Origin: JBQTIU01 sp052387815
GTDB taxonomy: Bacteria > Pseudomonadota > Alphaproteobacteria > CACIAM-22H2
DNA: 22,992 nt
Assembly: GCA_052387815.1 (NCBI GenBank)
Contig: JBQTIU010000118.1
Span: 1-22,992, forward strand
Direction: 5' to 3'
Shown: one piece after another, positions 1-6,956 of the stretch
Layout: the number at the start of each line of letters is the position of its first letter
Position numbering within the stretch: position 1 is the first letter of the stretch
Made by a program: the position numbers and the translations under genes
Notes under the pieces: generated by a model
Told to the model about the DNA's origin: nothing
The model's database searches: none
Seen by the model: only the letters and a program-made list of their open reading frames with translations

Positions 1-383
1 TTGATGCCGCCGAGGGGGGCGCCGCCCGCGGGCTCGCTGGCCTGAACGCACATTTGGAGGGGGTCGTGGCCGGCCCCGACCAGGGCCTCGAGGCGCGGCT
101 CGTCGAGGAGCACCCCGGCGGTGATGAGGTTGGTGTACAGACCGGCGTCGTGGGCGTGCCGCACCAGGGCCGCGAGGTCGCGCCGCGCCGTGGGCTCGCC
201 GCCGGAGAAGTGGATCTGCAGCACCCCCATCTCGGCGGCCTCGCCGATGACGCGCAGCCACTCCGCGGTGTCGAGCTCGCTGGCGGCGCGCTCCAGCGCC
301 AAGGGGTTCGAGCAGTAAGGACACTGCAAGGGACAGCGGTGCGTAATCTCCGCCAGGAGGGCCAGCGGGGGTGCTACCGTCAT
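1..383 (-). CDS. pqqE: PqqE, radical SAM peptide cyclase (partial, N-terminal part only)
   Basis: PqqE uses a radical SAM cluster to form the carbon-carbon bond between the Glu and Tyr of the PqqA peptide, the first chemical step of PQQ synthesis. The visible 127 residues begin MTVAPPLALLAEITHRC and carry the cluster-binding motif CPLQCPYC at about residues 17-24, followed by the SAM-contact segment HFSGGEPTARRDL. The family is about 370-390 residues, so roughly two thirds lies beyond the left edge. The ATG at 383-381 overlaps the pqqD stop in an ATGA arrangement, which fixes the start and implies translational coupling. PqqD is the chaperone that hands PqqA to this enzyme, so the adjacency is functional as well as positional. 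Confidence 0.95.
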   Translation of the reverse strand, partial: MTVAPPLALLAEITHRCPLQCPYCSNPLALERAASELDTAEWLRVIGEAAEMGVLQIHFSGGEPTARRDLAALVRHAHDAGLYTNLITAGVLLDEPRLEALVGAGHDPLQMCVQASEPAGGAPLGGI

Positions 384-667
384 GCCGTCATCACTCCCTT
401 GTCGGCGAGGTCCTGGAGGAGCTGGTTCACGTCCTTGAGGATGAGCTCGCGCGGAGCGGCGTACTCGCCGGCGAGCGCGTCCGCGATCGCCGCCACCGTG
501 GCGAGGCCGTCGCAGCGCCGGATGATCTCGAGCGCGATCGGGTCGGGCACGAACAGGCGCTCGGGCGCCTGCACCACCCATTGGTCGCGCCGCTTGTCGT
601 GTTGCAGGCGGGCGTGACGCGCGAGGCGCGGGATCGAGTCCGCGGCGATGACGGTGCGCCCGCTCAT
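380..667 (-). CDS. pqqD: PqqD, PqqA-binding peptide chaperone
   Basis: PqqD is a small RiPP-recognition protein that binds the PqqA precursor and presents it to PqqE. The product has 95 residues, the normal size, and shows the family pattern: a basic N-terminal part (IPRLARHARLQHDKRRDQW), then VQAPERLF, then a winged-helix-like region with the conserved Asp-Val pair in LKDVNQLLQDLADKG. The ATG at 667-665 overlaps the pqqC stop by 4 nt and the pqqE start by 4 nt, so the three are read as a coupled unit. Nothing is missing or unusual. Confidence 0.95.
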   Translation of the reverse strand: MSGRTVIAADSIPRLARHARLQHDKRRDQWVVQAPERLFVPDPIALEIIRRCDGLATVAAIADALAGEYAAPRELILKDVNQLLQDLADKGVMTA

Positions 668-1398
668 AGACGATCCACGGGTATGAAGGCGCCGGGCGGG
701 ACGAGGCCGGGAGCGACATAGGCGCAGTGGAGGGCGTCGAGCTGCGCCCACAGGACGTCGGCCTTGAAGGTAAGCGCGGCCAATGCCGCCTCCTGCCGCT
801 CGCGGGTCCTGGCCTCGCGCAGCACGTAGGCAAGCCCGAACTTCACGTCGCGCGGCGCCTGGGTGAGGCGGGTCTTGAAGTAGGCGAGGGTGCGCTCGTT
901 GGCGAAGTCGTAGTGCTCGAGCAAGGCCGCGATGCGCGTCTTGTGCAGCGCCGGCGCGAACAGCTCGGTCAAGGAGGAGGCGACGGCCTCGAGCAGGCTG
1001 CGCTCGCGCACGAAGCGGACATAGGCGTCGACCGCGAAGCGGGTCGCCGGCAAGACGCCTTCGAGAGACTGCACATAGGGGCGATCGAGGCCGACCCCCT
1101 CGGCGAGGACCAACCAACGCTCTATGCCGCCCGCGCCGTTGGCCCCGTCGTGATCGAGGATGCGGTGGACCCATTCGCGCCGGAAGGCAGGGTCCTCGGC
1201 GCGGGAGATGAGCGCCGCGTCCTTCATCGGGATGCGGCTCTGGTAGTAGTAGCGGTTGAGCACCCAGGCCTGCACCTGGCCCTGGTCGAGCTTGCCCTCG
1301 TGCAGCAGCCGATGGAACGGGTGCCTGGAGTGGTAGCGCTCCTCGCCGATCCGGCGCAGGCGGCGCTCGAAGGTCGGCGCGGGCCAGGGCCGGGTCAC
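664..1398 (-). CDS. pqqC: PqqC, pyrroloquinoline-quinone synthase
   Basis: PqqC is the cofactorless oxidase that performs the final ring closure and eight-electron oxidation giving PQQ. The 244-residue product is the usual length. It contains typical segments of the heme-oxygenase-like helical fold: RYHSRHPFHRLLHEGKL near the N-terminus, WVLNRYYYQSRIPMKDA and the later ALLEHYDFANERTLAYFKTR, which carry the conserved His, Tyr and Arg residues around the active site. The start chosen is GTG at 1398-1396, overlapping the pqqB TGA as GTGA. The reading frame remains open upstream inside pqqB, but that stretch is antisense-free overlap, not PqqC. It ends overlapping pqqD by 4 nt. Confidence 0.95.
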   Translation of the reverse strand: MTRPWPAPTFERRLRRIGEERYHSRHPFHRLLHEGKLDQGQVQAWVLNRYYYQSRIPMKDAALISRAEDPAFRREWVHRILDHDGANGAGGIERWLVLAEGVGLDRPYVQSLEGVLPATRFAVDAYVRFVRERSLLEAVASSLTELFAPALHKTRIAALLEHYDFANERTLAYFKTRLTQAPRDVKFGLAYVLREARTRERQEAALAALTFKADVLWAQLDALHCAYVAPGLVPPGAFIPVDRL

Positions 1399-2324
1399 AG
1401 GCGAATCTCCATGCCATCGTAGGCGACCTCCCAGCCGGCGGCCTCGATCGCCGCGCGCTCGGGGGAATCGGCCAGCAGGATCGGGTTGGTGTTGTTCATG
1501 TGCACGAAGATCTTGCGTTTCACCCCGAGGTCCCTGAAGGCGGACAGGCTGCCCTCCGGGCCGGAGACGCAGATATGGCCCATGCGCTTGCCAGTCTTGC
1601 CGCCCACGCCGGCGGCGATCATCTCCTCGTCCTGCCACAGCGTGCCGTCGAAGAGGACCAGCGGCGCGCCGCTGAGGCGTCGGGCGAGCACCGCCGGCAC
1701 GCCGGCACAGCCGGGAATATAGTAGAAATGCGAGGCCCCGTCGCCGGAGGCGATCCGGAGCCCCACGGTGTCCTCGGGCCGGCTGCCGAAGTCGGGGACG
1801 GTCGGGTCCTCCTGGTAGAGTGCCACCTTGCCCGGCACCGCGAAGGCCGCGACCACGACACCGCTGCAGGCCCCCGCGCGGTCGGCGACCTCGAACGGGG
1901 TATCGAGGCGCATCGCCCGGCGCTCGACGCACTCCGGGTTCAGCACGTTGAAGATGCTGTTGGCGCGCAACGCCCCCAGCACCCGTTCGGTGGCATAGAC
2001 GGCGAGCGGATGGCTCTCGCGCAAGGTGAGGAGCCCGGCCACGTGATCGACGTCGGCGCTGGTCGGCACCGCGGCGACGATCGGGCTGTGGCGCTTGCCC
2101 TCGCGCGGGTGCAAGGGCGCGTTGTCGTTGATTTGCTGGCGCAAGTCGGGGGAGGCGTTGAACACCACCCAGCGGCGGCCGTCGGCGCTGACTGCGATCG
2201 AGGATTGGCTACGTGGCAACGCTGCAGGGTCGCCCGCCCGCGCCCGGCGGGACGCCGTGTCATTGCTATTCCACTGAGGGAAACCGCCGCCTGCAGCCGA
2301 TCCTAGAACGAGGAGCCGCAACAA
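1395..2324 (-). CDS. pqqB: PqqB, metallo-beta-lactamase-fold PQQ biosynthesis protein
   Basis: PqqB belongs to the metallo-beta-lactamase superfamily and hydroxylates the PqqE product during PQQ maturation. The 309-residue protein starts MLRLLVLGSAAGGGFPQWN, the hallmark N-terminus, and has the ADVDHVAGLLTLRE metal-site segment near residues 90-105, FDGTLWQDEEM near 225 and GHICVSGPEGSL near 250. Two features are odd. The only in-frame start that keeps the conserved N-terminus is a TTG (two tandem TTG codons at 2324-2319) with a weak ribosome site. The stretch after PQWN reads SNDTASRRAR, so the cysteines found there in many PqqB proteins (structural zinc) are absent. It follows pqqA after a roughly 100-nt gap containing an inverted repeat. 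Confidence 0.93.
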   Translation of the reverse strand: MLRLLVLGSAAGGGFPQWNSNDTASRRARAGDPAALPRSQSSIAVSADGRRWVVFNASPDLRQQINDNAPLHPREGKRHSPIVAAVPTSADVDHVAGLLTLRESHPLAVYATERVLGALRANSIFNVLNPECVERRAMRLDTPFEVADRAGACSGVVVAAFAVPGKVALYQEDPTVPDFGSRPEDTVGLRIASGDGASHFYYIPGCAGVPAVLARRLSGAPLVLFDGTLWQDEEMIAAGVGGKTGKRMGHICVSGPEGSLSAFRDLGVKRKIFVHMNNTNPILLADSPERAAIEAAGWEVAYDGMEIRL

Positions 2325-2341
2325 TGGCCAGACAATCCAAG

Positions 2342-2413
2342 CGCCCCGAACCTCGCCGGCCTATGGCGATCCGGCCTAGTGGGCCCTTGACCGTGCGACC
2401 GCCGTTCGGGGCG
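2342..2413 (-). promoter_or_regulatory. Inverted repeat between pqqA and pqqB (candidate attenuator or processing hairpin)
   Basis: Arms cgccccgaac (2342-2351) and gttcggggcg (2404-2413) are perfect 10-nt complements separated by 52 nt, which itself contains GGCC-rich smaller repeats. It sits exactly in the pqqA-pqqB gap. In other bacteria pqqA mRNA is much more abundant than the downstream genes because of partial termination or processing here. No run of T follows on the minus strand, so this is not a textbook terminator. The function is inferred from position. Confidence 0.5.
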
Positions 2414-2428
2414 TCCAAAATCCGCGCC

Positions 2429-2506
2429 TTAGAGCTCGGCGCAGGCGTAACTGCTGATCTCGAGACCGACGCAGATCTCGACGACTTTCGGCGACATCCA
2501 TACCAT
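2429..2506 (-). CDS. pqqA: PqqA, ribosomally made PQQ precursor peptide
   Basis: A 25-residue peptide reading MVWMSPKVVEICVGLEISSY followed by ACAEL. It carries the invariant Glu16 and Tyr20 in the E-x3-Y spacing that PqqE cross-links and that become the PQQ skeleton, and the W-x-x-P N-terminal signature of alphaproteobacterial PqqA. The ATG at 2506-2504 is preceded by a good ribosome site (gaggag, about 8 nt upstream). A second in-frame ATG at 2497 would lose the conserved Trp, so the first is preferred. It is the first gene of the operon and lies about 100 nt before pqqB. Confidence 0.93.
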   Translation of the reverse strand: MVWMSPKVVEICVGLEISSYACAEL

Positions 2507-2585
2507 GGCGAAATCTCCTCGTTTGATCATCCTTAGGTCCTTAAGGTCCCACTCGGCCGGTCATCCCGACCCCAGAGCCATTTTA

Positions 2586-2614
2586 ATGTAAACATAACAC
2601 TGCTCCCGGTGCAA
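2586..2614 (-). promoter_or_regulatory. Putative sigma70-type promoter of the pqq operon
   Basis: On the minus strand a TTGCAC box (2614-2609) and a TTACAT box (2591-2586) are separated by exactly 17 nt. The pair lies about 80 nt upstream of the pqqA start in the only AT-rich stretch of the pqqA to permease gap. The -10 box is a modest match, so the call rests on spacing and position. Confidence 0.45.
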
Positions 2615-2652
2615 GGGAATTGCGGCATCGGGAGCCGGCCGCGCTCGCGCCC

Positions 2653-3468
2653 TCAATCGGGTCCGCCGCGCCGGGCCAGGAGCCCGCGCGAGGGGTCGTA
2701 GCCGTAGATCGCGAGCGGGAGGAAGAGGGCGAGGAACGCCGTCACCCACAAGAACGCTTCGAGGTTGAACTGGCCATAGAGGGCGAAGCGGATGAGTTCC
2801 ACCGCATGGGTGAACGGATTGGAGGAGCAGATGTAGTAGATGAGCAGGCTAGACTCCTTCATGCGCCACAGCGGGTAGAGGGCGGAGGAGGCGAAGAACA
2901 TGGGAAAGATCACGAAGTTCATCACCCCCGCGAAGTTCTCGAGCTGCTTGACGAGCGAGGAGATCAGGAGGCCGATCGAGCCCAGCATCAGGCCGGTCAG
3001 CAGCAGGGCCGGCACCACGGCGACATAGCCGTCGGCTGGCGGCTCCACCTTCCAGAACCAGGCGATGGCGAGAAAGACATAGACCTGCAGGATGGAGACC
3101 AGTACCCCCGCCAGCAGCTTGCTGGTGAGCAGGTACCAGCGCGGCATCGGGCTCACCATGAGGGTGCGCATGCTGCCCATTTCGCGGTCGTACACCATCG
3201 AGAGCGAGCTCTGCATGCCGTTGAAGAGCTGGATCATGCCGAGCAGGCCCGGGGCGATGTACACCTCGTACGAGACGTAGGTTTCGTAGGGGGGCACGAT
3301 CGAGACGCCAAGCACCGCGCGGAATCCGGCGGCGAAGATGAACAGCCACACCAGCGGGCGGACGAGCGCGGCGACGAAGCGGGAGCGCTGGCCGACGAAG
3401 CGCAGGCCCTCGCGGATCAGGATGCCGTTGAAGCAGCGCAGGTATTGCTGGAGGGTCACGGCTCTCAC
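2653..3468 (-). CDS. ABC-2 type permease of the PQQ-dependent alcohol dehydrogenase-linked exporter (PedC-like)
   Basis: Inner-membrane permease of an ABC-2 exporter. The product of about 271 residues has six hydrophobic segments, including PLVWLFIFAAGF, LLAGVLVSILQVYVFLAIAW, ALLLTGLMLGSIGLLISSL, FAGVMNFVIFPMFFAS and AFLALFLPLAIYGY. It has the ABC-2 signature region MGSMRTLMVSPMPRWYLLTSKL after the second segment and SNPFTHAVELIR before the last. This matches the permease that accompanies PQQ-dependent alcohol oxidation clusters (PedC of pseudomonads); the exported substrate is not known. I use GTG at 3468, which overlaps the ATPase stop as GTGA; GTG at 3459 is the alternative and would remove three residues. 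The next gene leftward is the pqq operon, on the same strand. Confidence 0.85.
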   Translation of the reverse strand: MRAVTLQQYLRCFNGILIREGLRFVGQRSRFVAALVRPLVWLFIFAAGFRAVLGVSIVPPYETYVSYEVYIAPGLLGMIQLFNGMQSSLSMVYDREMGSMRTLMVSPMPRWYLLTSKLLAGVLVSILQVYVFLAIAWFWKVEPPADGYVAVVPALLLTGLMLGSIGLLISSLVKQLENFAGVMNFVIFPMFFASSALYPLWRMKESSLLIYYICSSNPFTHAVELIRFALYGQFNLEAFLWVTAFLALFLPLAIYGYDPSRGLLARRGGPD

Positions 3469-4202
3469 GCCCCGGTCAGCTTGGTGAAGGCCTCGCGGAT
3501 GGTCGCGGCGCCGGCGGCGCGGGTGGCTTCCTCGCTCTCGCCCTCGGCGAGCACCCGGCCCCGGTGCAGCACGACGACGCGGTCTCCGCGGCCCACTTCG
3601 TCGATCAGGTGGGTCGCCCACAGCACGCCGAGCCCGTCGTCCCGGCACAGCTCGTGCGCGTGATCGAGGATCGCCTGGCGGCTGCCGATATCGAGGCCGA
3701 CGCTGGGCTCGTCGAGCAGCAAGAGGCGCGGGCGGTGCAGGAGCGCGCCGGCGATCTCCACCCGGCGCATTTGGCCGCCGCTGAGGCTCCTCGCCTTGTC
3801 GTCGCTGCGATCGGCGAGTTGGGCGCGGGCGAGCTCCGCCTCGATGCGGGCGTCCGCCTCGGCCCGGCTCATGCCGTGCAGGGCCGCTTGATAGCGCAGG
3901 TTCTGCCCCACCGTGAGGTCGAGGTCGAGGGTGCGCTGCTGGAACACCGCGCCGATGCGGGCGAGCGCCTCCGAAGGCCGCCGGCGCACCTCGAAGCCCC
4001 AGATGCGGATCGAGCCGCTGCGGTTGTGGTAGAGGCGGGTGATGAGCGAGAACAGCGTGGTCTTCCCGGCCCCGTTCTGCCCCAGCAGCACGACGAAGCC
4101 GCCCGCCGGCACCGTGATCGACACGTCGTCGAGCGCCTTGCGCTTGGCAAAGCTGTGGCTGACGCCCGCGACCGCAAGGGCGGAAAAAGGGGACACTCGC
4201 AT
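3465..4202 (-). CDS. ABC transporter ATP-binding subunit, PQQ-dependent alcohol dehydrogenase system type
   Basis: Cytoplasmic ATPase that powers the adjacent permease. In a 245-residue product the motifs appear in order: Walker A GQNGAGKTT (41-49), Q-loop at FQQR (about 87-90), signature LSGGQMRRVEIAGALLHRP (140 on), Walker B LLLDEP (161-166) and the switch His in WATHLIDEV (198). The body matches the PQQ-linked ABC ATPase group. The N-terminus is uncertain. The ATG at 4202 has no Shine-Dalgarno sequence and lies inside a palindromic element (4187-4240), so the first few residues may come from that element; the conserved part starts at about residue 9 (LAVAGVSHSF). The stop overlaps the permease start. 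It follows the NicO-like gene after about 40 nt. Confidence 0.87.
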   Translation of the reverse strand: MRVSPFSALAVAGVSHSFAKRKALDDVSITVPAGGFVVLLGQNGAGKTTLFSLITRLYHNRSGSIRIWGFEVRRRPSEALARIGAVFQQRTLDLDLTVGQNLRYQAALHGMSRAEADARIEAELARAQLADRSDDKARSLSGGQMRRVEIAGALLHRPRLLLLDEPSVGLDIGSRQAILDHAHELCRDDGLGVLWATHLIDEVGRGDRVVVLHRGRVLAEGESEEATRAAGAATIREAFTKLTGA

Positions 4203-4240
4203 TTTTGGGGGGGCAGAAATTCGGAATATCCCCTTTCCGC
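4187..4240. repeat. Short palindromic element between transporter gene and ABC ATPase
   Basis: The left arm gcggaaaaaggggaca pairs with the right arm, whose reverse complement reads gcggaaaggggata; the match is interrupted by a 2-nt bulge and one mismatch. The loop contains runs of T and G (attttt, ggggggg). It begins right after the metal transporter stop and covers the first codons of the ABC ATPase. The aaaaaggggaca flank resembles motifs seen beside REP-type or RAYT palindromic elements; that family link is only a resemblance. Confidence 0.5.
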
Positions 4241-4921
4241 TCAACCGGCGCAATAGATCACCCAGCCGCCGATCGCCACCGTGAGCGCGCCCAACGCCCC
4301 GTTGAGCGCGCCGTGGGCGACGGTGAGCGAGCGGGCGAGGCGGCGCAGCGGCACGGCGATGGCGAGCGACAGCGCCGGCATGCCGAGCATCGAGCCGAGG
4401 CCGAAGAGCGCCATGTAGCCGAGCGCCAGCCACAGGGAGTCGATCTGGCCGAGGGCGAGCAGGATGAGGGCCGCCGACCCCGCCATGCCGGGCGTGAGGC
4501 CGACGCGAATGGCGCGCACCGGCACGCCGAGGACGTGACGGTGCTCGTGGCGGGAGGGGTCGTGCCGGGGTTGCCCGGCATGGGAATGGGCGTGCAGGTG
4601 CCGGGTGCCGTCGCCGTGGCGATGCAGGTGGAAATGAATGCGATTCCTGATCGTGCGCCGGACCACGTCGGCGCCGAGCCCAACGAACATGACGCCGATG
4701 CCGAGCTCGAGCAGCATGGCAACGCGCTCCGGCAGCACGGTGTCGAGCGAGAGCACGAGGGCGCCCACGCCGAACAGCATGGCGGCGTGGCCGAGGCCCC
4801 AGGCGCTCCCCAGGCGCACCACCTCGCCGGGGTTGCGGATCTGCGTCGCGAGCAAGGCGATAGCGGCCACGTGGTCGGCCTCGATCGCGTGCTTCATGCC
4901 GAGCAGCAGCACCGCGCCCAT
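4241..4921 (-). CDS. NicO/UreH-type nickel-cobalt transporter with histidine-rich loop
   Basis: Inner-membrane transition-metal transporter. The 226-residue product has about six hydrophobic segments and, near the N-terminus, GMKHAIEADHVAA, the H-x4-DH metal-binding signature of nickel/cobalt permeases (His11, Asp16, His17), followed by SAWGLGHAAMLFGVG, a UreH-like second signature. Residues 96-129 form a loop with 12 histidines, as in metal-binding loops of NicO/RcnA-type exporters. Direction of transport cannot be told from sequence. The ATG at 4921 has a strong ribosome site (gggag six to seven nt upstream); a longer version from TTG at 4993 is less likely. It is co-oriented with the ABC exporter and pqq operon. 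The metal carried is unknown. Confidence 0.75.
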   Translation of the reverse strand: MGAVLLLGMKHAIEADHVAAIALLATQIRNPGEVVRLGSAWGLGHAAMLFGVGALVLSLDTVLPERVAMLLELGIGVMFVGLGADVVRRTIRNRIHFHLHRHGDGTRHLHAHSHAGQPRHDPSRHEHRHVLGVPVRAIRVGLTPGMAGSAALILLALGQIDSLWLALGYMALFGLGSMLGMPALSLAIAVPLRRLARSLTVAHGALNGALGALTVAIGGWVIYCAG

Positions 4922-5028
4922 CGTTTGCTCCCGAAGCCCTGCCCTTGGGTGAACCATAGGCCGCAACCGGGCGATGAGGCAATCGAGAGCCAATGGGCCG
5001 GTTGGCCGCCCCGGCGGCTTTGTATTTA

Positions 5029-5498
5029 GAGCCTGACTCGGAAGTTTATTGGGCTGGGGCGGGTTTTGCGAGTCTGCGGAGCATGATGCGGATCATGGCG
5101 GGTTTGACGAAGGCAACGGCGGAAGCGGCGAGGGCTTCGTAATATCTGGCGAGGCGACGGCAGCGCGTGATCCAAGCGAAGGTCCGCTCGACGACCCAAC
5201 GGCGCGGCAGGACGGCGAAGCCCTTGTGGCTGCCGGATCGCTTGACGATTTGGAGCTTGAGGGGATTACGGCCCGCCGGCGCCGCCGCGAGCTTCGGGCC
5301 GGCATAGCCGCCGTCGGCGAAGGTCAGCCTCAGCCCTGGGAAGAGCCTGTGCGTCCGCATGAGCAGGCCGGGCGCCGCGTCGCGGTCCTGAACGTCGGCG
5401 GGCAGCACCTCGGCGGCGAGCATCAGGCCGCTGGTGTCGACGACGATGTGCCGCTTGCAGCCCTTGACCTTTTTGCCTGCGTCATATCCCGAGGGATC
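5029..5498 (-). mobile_element. IS5-family (IS427-like) insertion sequence remnant, transposase 3' part
   Basis: The minus strand encodes the C-terminal half of an IS5-type DDE transposase, from GYDAGKKVKGCKRHIVVDT to the stop at 5046-5048. It includes the second catalytic Asp (TFADGGYAG) and the region of the catalytic Glu (RWVVERTFAWITRCRRLARY). A probable element end lies at about 5029-5045 (gagcctgactcgg). The 5' half of the transposase is missing. Continuity breaks at about 5490-5498, where dehydrogenase sequence starts on the other strand. It is therefore a deletion-truncated copy and cannot move by itself. Confidence 0.8.
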
Positions 5499-6530
5499 GA
5501 TGCGCGCCACATGGCGATCGGCCCGTCTTCGGGCGTTGTCTTCGATGGTACCCGCAAGACCCGGAGGTGGGTGGTGATCGACCGCGACAAGGACCGTGTC
5601 GCCGACGAAGTGAAGGTCTTCGCGCCGAGCCTGACCTTCACCCAGCCCGGCCCCTGCTTGTCGCGCGACGGCTTCCTCTAAGTCGCCGAGCACAACCGCG
5701 TTCTCGTCTTCCCCGCAGCCGAGTTCTTCTTCGAAGGCCCGGACATCGCGGTCGATGCAGTGGTGCCAGCGGGCCAGCTGTTCCCGCGCGAGGAAGAGAG
5801 TTTCAACCACGGCGCCCACGTCTGCCGCGTCGGGCCGGACGACAAGCTCTATGTCTTGCTCGGTCAGCCCTATAACGTGTTCCCGCTGGCCAAAATGGAC
5901 CTCTATAACCGGACCGGCATCGGCGGCATCATCCGCATGGACCGCGACGGCAAGAACGGCGAGGTTTACGCCCGCGGCGTTCGCAATTCGGTGGGCATCA
6001 CCTTCCACCCAGGCACCAACGAGTTGTGGTTTGCCGACAACCAGGTGGATGGCATGGGCGACGACATCCCGCCCGGCGAGATCAACCGCGCAGCCCGCGC
6101 CGGCCAGCACTTAGGCTTCCCCTGGTTCGGCGGCGGCAAGGTGCGCACCACTGCGTACAAGGACAGCCAGCCCCCAGCCGACGCGGTGCCCCCGGAGGCC
6201 GAGAGGGTGGCCCATGCGGCCGACCTCGGGCTGACCTTCTACGCCGGGCGGATGTTCCCGGAACGCTACCGCGGCGGATTGTTCTCGGTCCAGCGCGGCA
6301 GCTGGAACCGGACCGTGCCGGTGGGCGCGCGCGTCATGTTCTCGCCGATGAAGCCCGACGGTAGCGGCATGGCAAGTTCGCCCGAGGTGATCGCAGCCGG
6401 CTGGCTCGACGGGGGGACCGCGGAGTACTACGGCCGCCTCCCGGACGTCGCCCAATTGCCCGATGGATCGCTCCTCGTCTCCGACGACACGACGGGCGCG
6501 ATCTACCGCATCTCCTACGCCGACCGCTGA
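5499..6530 (+). pseudogene. PQQ-dependent sugar/L-sorbosone dehydrogenase-like pseudogene (5' truncated, internal stop)
   Basis: This is a decayed homologue of the intact gene at 7575-8843. The first recognisable codons read DARHMAIG, which align with about residue 79 of the intact protein, so the signal peptide and first propeller strands are gone, replaced by the IS5 remnant. A TAA at 5679-5681 interrupts the frame where the intact protein has Ile in RDGFLIVAEHN; the frame then continues unchanged to the stop at 6528-6530. The rest is well conserved, including NQVDGMGDDIPPGE, AHAADLGLTFY and GSWNRTVPVGARV. An internal GTG at 5760 could open the 3' part but would lack export signals. Codons are GC-richer than in the intact copy, suggesting separate histories rather than a recent tandem duplication. 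Confidence 0.88.
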
Positions 6531-6539
6531 AGACCGGAA

Positions 6540-6570
6540 CGCTCCGGCCCGGCGCGGCCGGGCCGGAGCG
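6540..6570. terminator. Perfect 14-bp hairpin after the dehydrogenase pseudogene
   Basis: Arms 6540-6553 (cgctccggcccggc) and 6557-6570 are exact complements around a 3-nt loop, 10 nt after the pseudogene stop. Only a weak pyrimidine tract (cctctttcctt) follows, so it may be a terminator or an mRNA-stabilising hairpin between dehydrogenase and cytochrome cistrons. It looks intact although both flanking genes are broken. Confidence 0.6.
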
Positions 6571-6597
6571 CCTCTTTCCTTCACCAGAGGGACAAAG

Positions 6598-6951
6598 ATA
6601 ACGGGCCGGTTCTTGGCCGTGTGGTTTTTTTGCGCGTGCGTCGCGCTGTTCGCGCGCACGCCCCCGCTGGCCGCCCAGCAGCCGGACTGGCGCCAGGCCC
6701 GCAGCCTGGCCGCGCAGTACTGCCAGGGGTGTCACGGCATGGACGGCCTAGCCAAGCAGGCGAACGCGCCGCACATCGCCGGCCAGCCGCTCGATTACCT
6801 CGTGCGGTAGTTGAAGGCCGATCGCGGCGGCGAGCGCAAGGACGAGCAAATGTCGCTGACAGCGCGGGAACTGACTGACGAGCAGATCGCGATCCTCGCG
6901 GCCTACTGTTCTGCGGTCGAGATCGAGGCGGTGCGCGTGCCCGGGCGTTAG
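6598..6951 (+). pseudogene. c-type cytochrome pseudogene (lost start, nonsense codon)
   Basis: The partner cytochrome of the upstream pseudogene. The frame encodes a signal-peptide-like stretch (RFLAVWFFCACVALF, then PPLAAQQ), one heme-binding motif CQGCH with the usual following HGMDGLA, and a tail ending IEAVRVPGR. Two lesions are visible. The place where a start is expected, just after a ribosome-site-like agaggga, reads ATA (6598-6600), with no nearby ATG. TAG at 6808-6810 replaces a codon in LVR-stop-LKADR where the intact homologue reads IKALKDYR; a CAG to TAG change is the simplest explanation. The intact homologue is at 8800-9174. It would have been the periplasmic electron acceptor of the dehydrogenase. 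Confidence 0.8.
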
Positions 6952-6956
6952 GAGCG

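Noticed and set aside
1399..1932. Extended N-terminus for PqqC
   Set aside because: It overlaps pqqB entirely; the GTG at 1398 with GTGA overlap gives the normal 244-residue protein.
2620..3663. A 347-codon plus-strand frame opposite the permease
   Set aside because: The product is His/Glu/Arg-rich with no hydrophobic core or family pattern; it is an antisense shadow of the ABC permease gene.
4203..4982. A long N-terminal extension of the ABC ATPase frame
   Set aside because: It is the out-of-frame shadow of the metal transporter gene; the family starts near the ATG at 4202.
5499..6110. Upstream extension of the IS5 transposase frame
   Set aside because: It is antisense to the dehydrogenase pseudogene, and no transposase similarity exists past about 5498.
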